From assembly GCA_937891565.1 (NCBI GenBank), contig CALAHA010000020.1, positions 1 to 10,086 on the forward strand: a stretch of DNA of 10,086 nucleotides, in the 5' to 3' direction. Position numbers and translations under genes: made by a program. Below, one piece after another: positions 1 to 6,407 of this stretch (position 1 is its first letter; the number at the start of each line of letters is the position of its first letter). The notes under the pieces were generated by a model. The model was not told where the DNA came from. It made no database searches and saw only the letters and a list, made by a program, of their open reading frames with translations. Source of the DNA: an uncultured Ilumatobacter sp. (GTDB lineage Bacteria; Actinomycetota; Acidimicrobiia; Acidimicrobiales; Ilumatobacteraceae).

Positions 1-1156
1 CCTCGGCGGCGACCTGTTCGTACCGATGGTTGATGGTGAACTCGAGGAACGCACGGGTCCCGGTGGTGGCCAGGTCAGGTCGGATCCGGGCGAGCGCGAT
101 GTGGCGCTGCAGCACCGGCGAGTAAACGAAGCTCGTCGCATAGCCGACCCGCTGGCCGTCGTCGTCGTACACCATCATGTCACCGCTGACCGGCGTGTGA
201 TCCTTGGGCGGAACCATGCCTGCGGCGGTGAACTTGCGGTCGTAGTCGAACGGGTCGACCATCAGCCCCGTCATCTTCCAGCGTGACGTGCCATCGGCTC
301 GCTCGCGACGAATCGCTCGGCGGCCGATGAACGGGCGGCTGTCGTCGTCGATGCCCTTCAGCATCCAGCCCAGCCCGAGCTCGAGGGGGGTGGATCGATG
401 CTCGTCGTTCTCGGCGAGTCGGCTCGCCTCGAAGTCGACGTTGATGAGCAACAGACCCGCCTCGATGCGCGCGATCAGCAGGGCGGTCTGCCCAAACGGC
501 ACGATCCCGTGGGGTGCCCCGGCCTCGGCGACGGCGTCCCAGATCACGCTGGCCTCGTCGGAGGCGGCGAAGATCTCGAACCCCAGATCGCCAGTGAAGC
601 CGGTCCGTGAAATCGTCACCGGCACCCCACGAATCTTCGCGGCAGTGTGCTCGAAGTAGCCGAGTGAGTTGATCTCGGGCGCCAGTTCGCCGAGGACCGC
701 TCGGCTGCGCGGGCCCTGCACCGCGAGCGTCGCGTAGTCGTAGGTGACCTCAGTGACCTCGACGGCGAGCCCGCCGACCAGATCCTGGAAATACGCGAGG
801 TTCGGCTCGGCGGCGGTCAGCAGGAACTCCCCGGGCCCGTGACGAAACACGACTCCGTCCTCGTTGACGTATCCGCGGTCGTCGCACCAGATGGTGTACT
901 GCGCCTCGCCGGGGCGACAGGTGCGGATGTCGCGGGCGAGTACGCCGCCGAGAAAGCGCTCGGCGTCGGGGCCGACGATCCGGTACTTGTACAGCGGCGA
1001 CGAGTCGAACATCGCCACGGCGTTGCGAATCGACACGTACTCGAACTTCTCCGAGGACTGGTACTTGTCGACCACGAGGTGGCCGGACCAGTGGCTCCAG
1101 AGTGAGGTTTGGTTCGCCGCCGCGACTCGATTGTGAAATGGCGACTCACGCAACAT
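1..1156 (-). CDS. GcvT-family aminomethyltransferase / folate-dependent demethylase-like protein (3' end cut by window)
   Basis: The reading frame is open from an ATG at 1156 to the left edge, giving 385 codons with the C-terminus missing. It is a T-protein fold protein: the folate-binding N-terminal region carries 'GPDAERFLGGVLARDI' (about residues 62-77) and 'GEAQYTIW...RGYVNEDGVVF' (83-104), with the acidic pair E99-D100 where GcvT has its conserved Asp pair. It continues with 'LAVQGPRSRAVL' (144-155), 'SRTGFTGDLGFEI' (183-195) and 'ELGLGWMLKG' (259-268), the GcvT landmarks in order. The family moves a one-carbon group from an amine or methoxy substrate to tetrahydrofolate in the cytoplasm. 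The N-terminus ('HWSGHLVVDKYQSSEKFEY') differs from glycine-cleavage T-protein and no gcvH or gcvP is nearby, so I infer a paralogue acting on another methylated substrate. The start has no clear Shine-Dalgarno site. A divergent TetR gene 53 bp away may control it. Confidence 0.85.
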   Translation of the reverse strand, partial: MLRESPFHNRVAAANQTSLWSHWSGHLVVDKYQSSEKFEYVSIRNAVAMFDSSPLYKYRIVGPDAERFLGGVLARDIRTCRPGEAQYTIWCDDRGYVNEDGVVFRHGPGEFLLTAAEPNLAYFQDLVGGLAVEVTEVTYDYATLAVQGPRSRAVLGELAPEINSLGYFEHTAAKIRGVPVTISRTGFTGDLGFEIFAASDEASVIWDAVAEAGAPHGIVPFGQTALLIARIEAGLLLINVDFEASRLAENDEHRSTPLELGLGWMLKGIDDDSRPFIGRRAIRRERADGTSRWKMTGLMVDPFDYDRKFTAAGMVPPKDHTPVSGDMMVYDDDGQRVGYATSFVYSPVLQRHIALARIRPDLATTGTRAFLEFTINHRYEQVAAE

Positions 1157-1190
1157 GGCAAGAGAGTAGCAACCGGTCAGCGGCATGCGA

Positions 1191-1201
1191 CGACCTGGTC
1201 G
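1191..1201. promoter_or_regulatory. Candidate TetR operator palindrome
   Basis: CGACCTGGTCG is a perfect 5+1+5 palindrome in the 53-bp gap between the divergent GcvT-like gene and the TetR gene, 8 bp before the proposed TetR start. Two further 6-bp palindromes, ACCGGT (1172-1177) and GCATGC (1183-1188), lie beside it. TetR regulators commonly bind palindromes in such divergent gaps. Short palindromes arise by chance in GC-rich DNA, so this is only a candidate. Confidence 0.3.
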
Positions 1202-1209
1202 GGGTCCTC

Positions 1210-1836
1210 GTGAGTACCCTTGCACGCGTGAGCAGGCCGACTTCTGATCAGCGCAAGGCGGCGATCCTCGATTCCGTCGTCCAGGTGATCATCGACGTCG
1301 GTCTGACCTCGATGACCGTGGCTGACGTCGCCCGGCGCGCCGGGGTGTCGACGTCGCTGGTGCACTATCACTTCTCGTCGAAAGCCGAACTGATCCTCGC
1401 CGCACTGCAGGTTGCCTCACTCGACGACAAGGAGTTCCGCGACGAGGTGGCTTCGGGGCCGAAGACACCGCTCGAGCGCTTGGAGACCATGCTGTGCGGG
1501 ACGCTGCCCGTCGACGCCGATGACGCGTCGTGGTTGCTGTGGATCGAATCGTGGGGAGAGACGCGTCGCGCGCCGAAGATCGGTGAGGTCATGGCGGATC
1601 TCGACATGCACGAACGTTCCGCGATCCGCAAACTGCTCGCCGAGGGCGTCGCGGTCGGCGAATTCACCTGCCCGGACCCCGAGAGCGTCGCGGCCCGGCT
1701 CACTGCGTTGCGCGACGGTCTTGCCATCCAGTACACGCTGTTCGGCGCGGAGCACACCGCCGACGAGTCCGCCGACCTGTTACGCGGTGCGATCCGCAAC
1801 AACCTCGGCCTCGGCGAATTGGCAACCCACCGGTGA
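1210..1836 (+). CDS. TetR/AcrR-family regulator, BetI-type C-terminal domain
   Basis: A protein of 208 residues if it starts at the GTG at 1210; a second GTG at 1228 would remove six residues. The open frame continues upstream to an ATG at 1102, but that extension overlaps the divergent GcvT-like gene and does not resemble a TetR N-terminus. Residues about 13-60 are the TetR DNA-binding domain: 'RKAAILDSVVQVIIDVG' followed by the helix-turn-helix 'TSMTVADVARRAGVSTSLVHYHF' and 'SSKAELI'. The C-terminal part ('WLLWIESWGETRRAP', 'LTALRDGLAIQYTLF') looks like the BetI-type ligand-binding and dimer domain. Such proteins usually repress a neighbouring operon until a small ligand binds. The divergent GcvT-like gene is the obvious target and the convergent aldehyde dehydrogenase a second candidate; both are inference. 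A weak GGGG lies 5 nt before the 1210 start. Confidence 0.85.
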   Translation: MSTLARVSRPTSDQRKAAILDSVVQVIIDVGLTSMTVADVARRAGVSTSLVHYHFSSKAELILAALQVASLDDKEFRDEVASGPKTPLERLETMLCGTLPVDADDASWLLWIESWGETRRAPKIGEVMADLDMHERSAIRKLLAEGVAVGEFTCPDPESVAARLTALRDGLAIQYTLFGAEHTADESADLLRGAIRNNLGLGELATHR

Positions 1837-1841
1837 CCGGA

Positions 1842-1864
1842 CCGCGTCGGCTCAGCCGACGCGG
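1842..1864. terminator. Perfect 11-bp inverted repeat between convergent genes, probable bidirectional terminator
   Basis: CCGCGTCGGCT (1842-1852) and AGCCGACGCGG (1854-1864) are exact reverse complements around a single base, C1853. In RNA this gives a 10-bp GC-rich stem with a 3-nt loop. The loop on the minus strand is the TGA stop codon of the aldehyde dehydrogenase (1852-1854), so the stem uses its last codons. It begins 5 nt after the TetR stop. There is no clear U-tract, but in high-GC actinobacteria strong hairpins without U-tails are often taken as terminators. Its position between convergent genes suits termination of both. Confidence 0.55.
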
Positions 1865-3219
1865 ATGAGCTTCTTGTTGACGAACTCGTCGGCGCCCCAT
1901 CGGCCGAGTTCGCGGCCCGAGCCGGACCGCTTGACGCCACCGAAGGGCAGCTCCGGGCTGTCGGCGCCGACGATGTTGACGTACACCATCCCGGCCTGGA
2001 TCGCGTCGGCGACGCGCTCCGCCTGCTCGGGATCGGTCGTGTAGAGGTACGAGCCCAACCCGAACGGGGTGTCGTTGGCCAGCTCGATCGCCTCGGCCTC
2101 GCTGGTCACGCGGTGGATCATCGCCACCGGTCCGAAGAGCTCCTCGTGGTACGCCGGGTTGTTCCGATCGACTTCGGTCAGCACCGCGGGTGGGAAGAAC
2201 GCGCCCGATCGCTCGCCGGTGGTCACGATGGTCGCTCCCGCTGCGACGGCGGCGTCGACCTGCTGGCTGAGACGGTCGGCGGCAGCCAGCGACGACAACG
2301 GCCCGATCACGGTGTCGGGGTCGGTCGGGCTGCCGACCGGTGTGTTCAGCGCTGCCGCCGTGAACTTTTCGACGAACTCGTCGTACAGCTCGTCGATCAC
2401 GATGAATCGTTTCGCCGCGTTGCAGGCCTGGCCGCAGTTGTCGAGGCGAGCCATGACCGCCGCCTCGATGGTGGCGTCGAGGTCGTCGGTCGACAACAGG
2501 ATGAACGGGTCGGAGCCCCCCAGTTCGAGGACGACCTTCTTCAGATGCCGTCCGGCGACTTCGGCGACCGCGGCACCCGCTCGCTCGGAGCCGGTCAGCG
2601 ACACCCCCTGGATGATCGGGTTGCCGATGATCGTCGCGATCTGATCGTTGGTCGCGTAGATGTTGGTGTACGCGCCGGTCGGGAAGCCGGCATCGGTGAA
2701 CATCTGCTCGATCGCCGCAGCTGACTCGGGGCACTGGGGCGCGTGCTTGAGCAGCACCGGGTTGCCGATGATGAGGTTGGGGCCGGCGAAGCGTGCGACC
2801 TGGTAGTACGGGAAGTTCCACGGCATGATGCCGAGCAGCACGCCGAGGGCGCTCTTGCGCACGATGGCGCTGCCTTCGCCGCCCAGCAGCTCGATCGGCT
2901 CGTCGGCCAGGAACTCGCTCGCGTTGTCGGCGTAGTAGCGGTAGATGTCAGCACTGAAGTCGACCTCGCCGAGTGAGTCACCGAGCGGCTTGCCCATCTC
3001 GCGGGCGATGATCGCCGCGAGTGCATCACGCCGCTCCACGTGCAGGTCAGCGACCTTCGAGATCAGCGCCGCCCGTTCTGCGACCGTGGTGATCTGCGAC
3101 CAGCCGCTGAAGGTCTGCTGGGCGCCCGCGACCGCGTCGTCGAGGCCGACGTCGGTGATGGTGGGATAGGACTGCACGGTCTCGCCCGTGGTGGGGTCGA
3201 CGACGGCGTATTCGGACAT
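1852..3219 (-). CDS. NAD(P)-dependent aldehyde dehydrogenase, GabD1-like succinate-semialdehyde dehydrogenase
   Basis: A complete 455-residue aldehyde dehydrogenase that oxidises an aldehyde to its acid with NAD(P)+. The catalytic set is visible: N135 in 'IMPWNFPYYQ' (oxyanion and cofactor Asn), K158 in 'LLKHA', general base E232 in 'LELGGSDPF', and nucleophile C266 in 'NCGQACNAAKRF'. The ALDH C-terminal signatures 'EELFGPVA' and 'ELPFGGVKRSGSGREL' follow. Length, the short N-terminus and the 'GQxCxAAKRF' version of the Cys motif match the GabD1/Sad branch (actinobacterial GabD1 is about 457 residues), which makes succinate semialdehyde the likely substrate. Substrate assignment within ALDHs is unreliable, and no gabT is visible nearby. 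The ATG at 3219 has a strong AAGGAG site. The gene converges with the TetR gene, 15 bp apart. Confidence 0.88.
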   Translation of the reverse strand: MSEYAVVDPTTGETVQSYPTITDVGLDDAVAGAQQTFSGWSQITTVAERAALISKVADLHVERRDALAAIIAREMGKPLGDSLGEVDFSADIYRYYADNASEFLADEPIELLGGEGSAIVRKSALGVLLGIMPWNFPYYQVARFAGPNLIIGNPVLLKHAPQCPESAAAIEQMFTDAGFPTGAYTNIYATNDQIATIIGNPIIQGVSLTGSERAGAAVAEVAGRHLKKVVLELGGSDPFILLSTDDLDATIEAAVMARLDNCGQACNAAKRFIVIDELYDEFVEKFTAAALNTPVGSPTDPDTVIGPLSSLAAADRLSQQVDAAVAAGATIVTTGERSGAFFPPAVLTEVDRNNPAYHEELFGPVAMIHRVTSEAEAIELANDTPFGLGSYLYTTDPEQAERVADAIQAGMVYVNIVGADSPELPFGGVKRSGSGRELGRWGADEFVNKKLIRVG

Positions 3220-3224
3220 GAGGT

Positions 3225-3230
3225 CTCCTT
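3225..3230 (-). promoter_or_regulatory. Shine-Dalgarno site of the aldehyde dehydrogenase
   Basis: AAGGAG on the minus strand, 5 nt before the ATG at 3219. It is one of only two strong ribosome-binding sites in the window, and it fixes the aldehyde dehydrogenase start. Confidence 0.75.
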
Positions 3231-3235
3231 GTTGT

Positions 3236-3250
3236 GCGTTGGCGCCACGC
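3236..3250. promoter_or_regulatory. Imperfect palindrome upstream of the aldehyde dehydrogenase
   Basis: GCGTTGGCGCCACGC is a 7+7 inverted repeat with one extra T, centred on GGCGCC, 5 bp upstream of the aldehyde dehydrogenase ribosome-binding site. Its place in the leader would suit an operator. It does not resemble the palindrome in the GcvT/TetR gap, so there is no evidence of shared control. Weak call. Confidence 0.2.
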
Positions 3251-3267
3251 TAATTCGCCGGTGGCGG

Positions 3268-3574
3268 TCAGGCGGGGAAGCCGAACTGCTCGAACGCCTC
3301 CGTGTCGAGAAAAGCGTGGACCGCCTCGATGAGGTCGTCGCGTCTGTGCAGCCACATCGCAGCGGGCGGCATGGTCTGCGCGACGTCGTCGTGGAGCGGC
3401 GCAGCAAGTGCGGCTGCAGAAGGGCCCCACCAAGTTGCAGCTCCGGTGCGAGACGGCCCCGTTTGAGGGTCCAGTTGACCGAGGCGCAGTCAGTGAGGCG
3501 ACCCAGTCACGCACCGCTTCACCCGGTAGCGAATCATTGAGTTCTGCGAGCGACAGGAACTTGGGCAGCGCCAT
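3268..3574 (-). pseudogene. Frame-broken small gene of unknown family
   Basis: Read leftward, this stretch looks coding but in three successive frames. Frame A opens with ATG at 3574 (a GTG lies just before it) and gives 'MALPKFLSLAELNDSL...VRDWVASLT' to about 3491. Frame B, about 3491 to 3396, gives 'NWTLKRGRLAPELQLGGALL' with 25 of 32 codons ending in G/C. The third frame over the same stretch has 17 of 32. Frame C, about 3396 to the TGA at 3268, gives 'LHRRDDLIEAVHAFLDTE...FEQFGFPA' with 38 of 42 codons ending in G/C. Each switch equals loss of one base. Together they would make about 100 residues, mostly helical. I do not recognise the family. It could be a decayed gene, a gene with sequencing errors, or a shorter intact gene in one frame. 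The same-strand aldehyde dehydrogenase begins 48 bp further on. Confidence 0.45.
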
Positions 3575-3638
3575 CACCCAACCGCGTGTCGAGCATCACC
3601 ATCGTCATCACAAAACGAGTCCGGTTGTGACTGTAGAT

Positions 3639-3670
3639 GGTCAGGATTTTGACCGGAATGACGGTGGTCA
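3639..3670. repeat. Cluster of three GGTCA/TGACC half-sites after the SDR gene
   Basis: GGTCA at 3639-3643, TGACC at 3650-3654 and GGTCA at 3666-3670 form two overlapping inverted repeats with spacers of 6 and 11 bases. The last one includes the SDR stop codon. The cluster lies in the AT-richer 90 bp between the SDR gene and the frame-broken gene. It could be a weak terminator with two alternative stems, or a regulator site for the downstream gene; stems of 5 bp are marginal. I see no other feature between 3575 and 3667. Confidence 0.25.
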
Positions 3671-4552
3671 GCTCGGCGTGTGGATGTCGACGCCGAAGAT
3701 CTCTTCGAAACGCGTCATGTAGGCGTCCAGATCGTCAATCCGACCCAGTTCGAGCCAGTCGGCGTGATCGATGCGGTCGTGGAGCGCGGCCATCTCGGGG
3801 CCAGCCCAGCTGACCGCGTACCGCAGTTCGGGTTCGTTGGTCACAATCGAGTGATGGATCACCTTGGCGACCTCGAAGGGGTCGGTGGCGCTCAGATATC
3901 CGGCGGTATAGAACTGGAACATGTTCTGGTAGTGGGCGTCGTAGGCGCCGGTCGAGTTCGGCGCATCGATGTTTTTGGCGAAGATTGCTGACTTCGTCAC
4001 TCCGGGCTCCACGATCGCCACACGCACGTCGAACGGCGCCAACTCTTGGGCCATCCCCTCGCTGACACCTTCGAGCGCCCACTTGGAAGCGACGTAGGGC
4101 GACTGAGCGAGTGCCGCAATGCGGCCAGCCACCGAGGTGATGTTGACAATCGTGCCGGAACGACGCTCACGCATGCCCGGCAACACCTGCTGGGCGCAGC
4201 GAACAGCGCCGGTGACGTTGATGTTGAAGACACTGTTATACAGCTCCGACGGGCACTCCTCGGCAACGGCGTTGCCGCCGACTCCGGCAGAGTTCACGAG
4301 GTGATCGACACGACCCGCAGCGGCAAGAATCTGTGCGAAGCCCGCCTGCACCGACTCGTCATCAGCGACATCGAGTTCGGCGAGTTCGACGGCGACACCG
4401 GCATCGGCAGCCATTGCCAGCAGCTTGTCGGCCTTGGATGCAGAGCGCACCGTTCCGAAGACGCGCATCCCTTCCTGAGCAAGGTGGACTGCTGTAGCGC
4501 GACCGATCCCTGAGTTGGCACCGGTGACGACTGCGACAGGCTGTTCCGACAT
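3668..4552 (-). CDS. Short-chain dehydrogenase/reductase, classical type (17beta-HSD-like)
   Basis: A 294-residue NAD(P)-dependent oxidoreductase. The start at 4552 is chosen because the SDR core begins at once: 'MSEQPVAVVTGANSGIG' holds the TGxxxGIG cofactor loop (residues 10-17). The frame extends further upstream to 4654, but those residues look non-coding and run into pheA. R36 after strand 2 ('GTVRS') suggests NADP(H) preference. D61 ('LDVAD'), 'NSAG' (87-90) and N112 in 'NINVTG' follow. The catalytic triad is S140 ('NITS'), Y153 and K157 ('YVASK'), and 'IVEPGVTKS' is the usual P-G substrate-loop motif. The layout, including the longer C-terminus, fits the broad 17beta-hydroxysteroid/retinol dehydrogenase-like subgroup. 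The substrate cannot be told from sequence. No clear Shine-Dalgarno site. It lies 68 bp downstream of pheA on the same strand, so co-transcription is possible. Confidence 0.85.
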   Translation of the reverse strand: MSEQPVAVVTGANSGIGRATAVHLAQEGMRVFGTVRSASKADKLLAMAADAGVAVELAELDVADDESVQAGFAQILAAAGRVDHLVNSAGVGGNAVAEECPSELYNSVFNINVTGAVRCAQQVLPGMRERRSGTIVNITSVAGRIAALAQSPYVASKWALEGVSEGMAQELAPFDVRVAIVEPGVTKSAIFAKNIDAPNSTGAYDAHYQNMFQFYTAGYLSATDPFEVAKVIHHSIVTNEPELRYAVSWAGPEMAALHDRIDHADWLELGRIDDLDAYMTRFEEIFGVDIHTPS

Positions 4553-4620
4553 AGCGCCGAGACTAACGGCGGGCCATCTCCACTTTCGGACCAGGCAAAC
4601 GCAACCGAGACCGGGGACGG

Positions 4621-5577
4621 CTACTGGATTTGAGCGCGGATGGCCGCGAGCCAAGTGTCAGCGACATCCCAACGTCCACCGACGTCGGCACGAGCGGTGT
4701 CAGCGTGCTCGCCGACGGCCGGATACGAACCCAAGAACTTGACGCGACCCTGTTTCGCGTGGAGTGACCGCATCGTGTCGGCGAGGAGCTGATCAGACAC
4801 GTGAGCATCGGCGTAAATGATGAAGCAATAGTCGCCGAGGCCACCGTCTTTGGTCGGACGGCTGAACAGGTTCGACAGGTTGATCTGGCGGGCGGCGAAC
4901 TCTTGGAGAATCGAGATCAACGAGCCGGGCGCATCGGCGCGTTGGTAAATGACCAGCGCCGTCTTGTCGTGGCCTGTCGGTGCGGGCACGCCGTCGCGGG
5001 CGACGAGCAGGAAGCGGGTCTGGTTGCCCTCATGGTCAGCGATGTTCGCAGCAACCACGTCGAGGCCATAGAGATCAGCAGCGACACGCGGAGCGAGTGC
5101 TGCGACGTTGATGTCGTCGGATTCCGCAACGATTTTGGCGGCATCGGCGGTGCTGTTCGCCGCGTGGATGTCGGCCGCGGGCAAGGTCTCGCGGAGATAG
5201 CGATGGCATTGCGCCGTGGCGACGGGGATCGAGTAGATCGTCGAGATGTCGGCGAGCGCGACGCCGGGGCGCGCGACGAGGCAGTGTTCGATGTCGATGA
5301 CGACTTCGCGCTGGATAACGAGGTCGTGGTCGAAGGCCAGCGCGTCCTGCGTGAAGTTGACCATGCCTTCGATTGAGTTTTCGATCGGTACAAAGCCAAC
5401 GTCGACCGCGCCGGCCTGCACCGCATCGAGGATGTCAGGCACCGTGCGGAACGGAACCTGCTCGGCCGCGGCCAAATCAGGCTGCGTCAGCAGTGCCTGC
5501 TGGGTGAACGTGCCGAACGGGCCGAAAAATCCTACGCGTCCAATCGCCATTGCCTGCCCGCTGTCACTCTCGTTCAT
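4621..5577 (-). CDS. pheA: Prephenate dehydratase (phenylalanine biosynthesis)
   Basis: A monofunctional prephenate dehydratase of 318 residues. It converts prephenate to phenylpyruvate, the step before transamination to phenylalanine, in the cytoplasm. The catalytic PDT domain (about 14-195) starts with 'GFFGPFGTFTQQAL', a variant of the usual 'YLGPxGTFS', carries 'GFVPIENSIEGMV' (61-73) and ends with the catalytic TRF motif (T187-R188-F189). An ACT regulatory domain (about 205-285, 'TALVIYQRADAPGSLISIL') senses phenylalanine in this family. Here the usual ESRP motif reads FSRP ('NLFSRPTK'). No chorismate mutase domain is present. The start is uncertain: ATG 5577 gives the usual length, while ATG 5550 (nine residues shorter), 5634 and 5658 are possible; none has a good ribosome-binding site. 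It is divergent from larB. Confidence 0.92.
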   Translation of the reverse strand: MNESDSGQAMAIGRVGFFGPFGTFTQQALLTQPDLAAAEQVPFRTVPDILDAVQAGAVDVGFVPIENSIEGMVNFTQDALAFDHDLVIQREVVIDIEHCLVARPGVALADISTIYSIPVATAQCHRYLRETLPAADIHAANSTADAAKIVAESDDINVAALAPRVAADLYGLDVVAANIADHEGNQTRFLLVARDGVPAPTGHDKTALVIYQRADAPGSLISILQEFAARQINLSNLFSRPTKDGGLGDYCFIIYADAHVSDQLLADTMRSLHAKQGRVKFLGSYPAVGEHADTARADVGGRWDVADTWLAAIRAQIQ

Positions 5578-5595
5578 CAGGCTGAGCGTAGGCCA

Positions 5596-5625
5596 TTGTC
5601 TCCGAACTGCCGCTGAGGGAATACT
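5596..5625 (+). promoter_or_regulatory. Candidate promoter of larBC
   Basis: TTGTCT (5596-5601) and AATACT (5620-5625), 18 bp apart, resemble -35 and -10 boxes on the plus strand in the 92-bp gap between divergent pheA and larB. They would give a leader of roughly 40 nt before the larB ATG. I saw no equally good candidate for pheA. This rests on motif matching only. Confidence 0.3.
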
Positions 5626-5669
5626 GAGCGACATGGCGTTCGGCGTTGCGTCTGGCACGATGTGCGCTA

Positions 5670-6407
5670 ATGGACGAACAGACGCTCCGTGAACTGATCG
5701 AGGGTATTCGAGCGGGGACGACCACCCCGGACGATGCGGTGGAGCGGCTCCGACGGCTCCCGTTTGCCGATATCGACGGCGCGCTCGTCGATCATCACCG
5801 CACGCTCCGACAGGGCATGCCCGAGGCGGTGTATGGGCCGGGCAAGACTGCCGAGCACTGCGTCAAAATCGTCGCCGAACTGCTGGAACACGGATCAGGC
5901 CCGGTCCTGCTCACCCGAACCGATAGCGATCAGCGCGCGGCATGCCTCGACGCCCACGGCACCGCGATCGAAGCCAACGGGTCGCTCCTGTGGCGTGCAC
6001 CCGAGCCGACTCGCACGTCCGACGTGCTCGTCATCACTGCCGGAACGAGCGACCTCGCGGTGGCGCACGAGGCCAAGTTGACCCTGCGCGCCTACGGCTT
6101 CGCACCTCGCCTGATCGCCGACGTCGGCGTCGCTGGCCTCCACCGTCTCCTTGCTCGCATCGACGATGTCACCTCAGCCGATGCAGTGATCTGCGTTGCC
6201 GGCATGGAAGGCGCCCTGGCAAGTGTCATTGGTGGGCTGACCGCCGTCCCGGTGGTCGCTGTTCCAACCAGCGTCGGGTACGGCGCCGGGCTCGAAGGCG
6301 TTACCGCGCTGTTGGCCATGCATGCCTCGTGTGCCTCAGGCATCTCGGTCGTCGGGATCGACAACGGGTTCGGCGCGGCCTGCGCAATTGCCAGGATGTG
6401 TTCGTGA
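5670..6407 (+). CDS. larB: LarB, pyridinium-3,5-biscarboxylic acid mononucleotide synthase (NPN cofactor)
   Basis: A 245-residue LarB, the first enzyme of nickel-pincer nucleotide cofactor synthesis. It carboxylates the pyridinium ring of nicotinic acid adenine dinucleotide and hydrolyses the phosphoanhydride. The N-terminal helical part (1-115) is followed by an AIR-carboxylase-like domain with 'ITAGTSDLAVAHEA' (122-135), 'CVAGMEGALASVIGGL' (175-190), 'VPTSVGYGAG' (198-207) and 'CASGISVVGIDNGFGAA' (221-237). C221 sits at the same number as the cysteine reported, from memory, to form the covalent intermediate in Lactiplantibacillus plantarum LarB. The ATG at 5670 is chosen because 'MDEQTLRELIEGIRAG' matches the family N-terminus; an upstream ATG at 5646 adds eight unconvincing residues. 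The ribosome-binding site is poor. The stop overlaps the larC start by 4 nt, so the two are translationally coupled. Confidence 0.92.
   Translation: MDEQTLRELIEGIRAGTTTPDDAVERLRRLPFADIDGALVDHHRTLRQGMPEAVYGPGKTAEHCVKIVAELLEHGSGPVLLTRTDSDQRAACLDAHGTAIEANGSLLWRAPEPTRTSDVLVITAGTSDLAVAHEAKLTLRAYGFAPRLIADVGVAGLHRLLARIDDVTSADAVICVAGMEGALASVIGGLTAVPVVAVPTSVGYGAGLEGVTALLAMHASCASGISVVGIDNGFGAACAIARMCS

Noticed and set aside
26..659. Plus-strand open frames across the left end
   Set aside because: They lie antisense to the GcvT-like gene, which reads continuously to the edge with family motifs.
1700..2821. A 373-codon minus-strand open frame overlapping the aldehyde dehydrogenase
   Set aside because: It is Arg-rich and lacks motifs. 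The overlapping frame encodes a complete aldehyde dehydrogenase with all catalytic residues.
3047..3407. Single long frames continuing from the broken gene into the aldehyde dehydrogenase
   Set aside because: Beyond the frame switches they turn Arg/Ser/Thr-rich and overlap the well-supported dehydrogenase on the same strand, so they are out-of-frame shadows.
4553..4654. N-terminal extension of the SDR protein
   Set aside because: The extra 34 residues overlap the pheA end and carry no SDR features. The Rossmann motif begins right after the internal methionine.
5942..6403. N-terminal extension of larC over the end of larB
   Set aside because: The extension is out-of-frame larB sequence, Arg-rich and without motifs. 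The GTG overlapping the larB stop gives the conserved LarC N-terminus.
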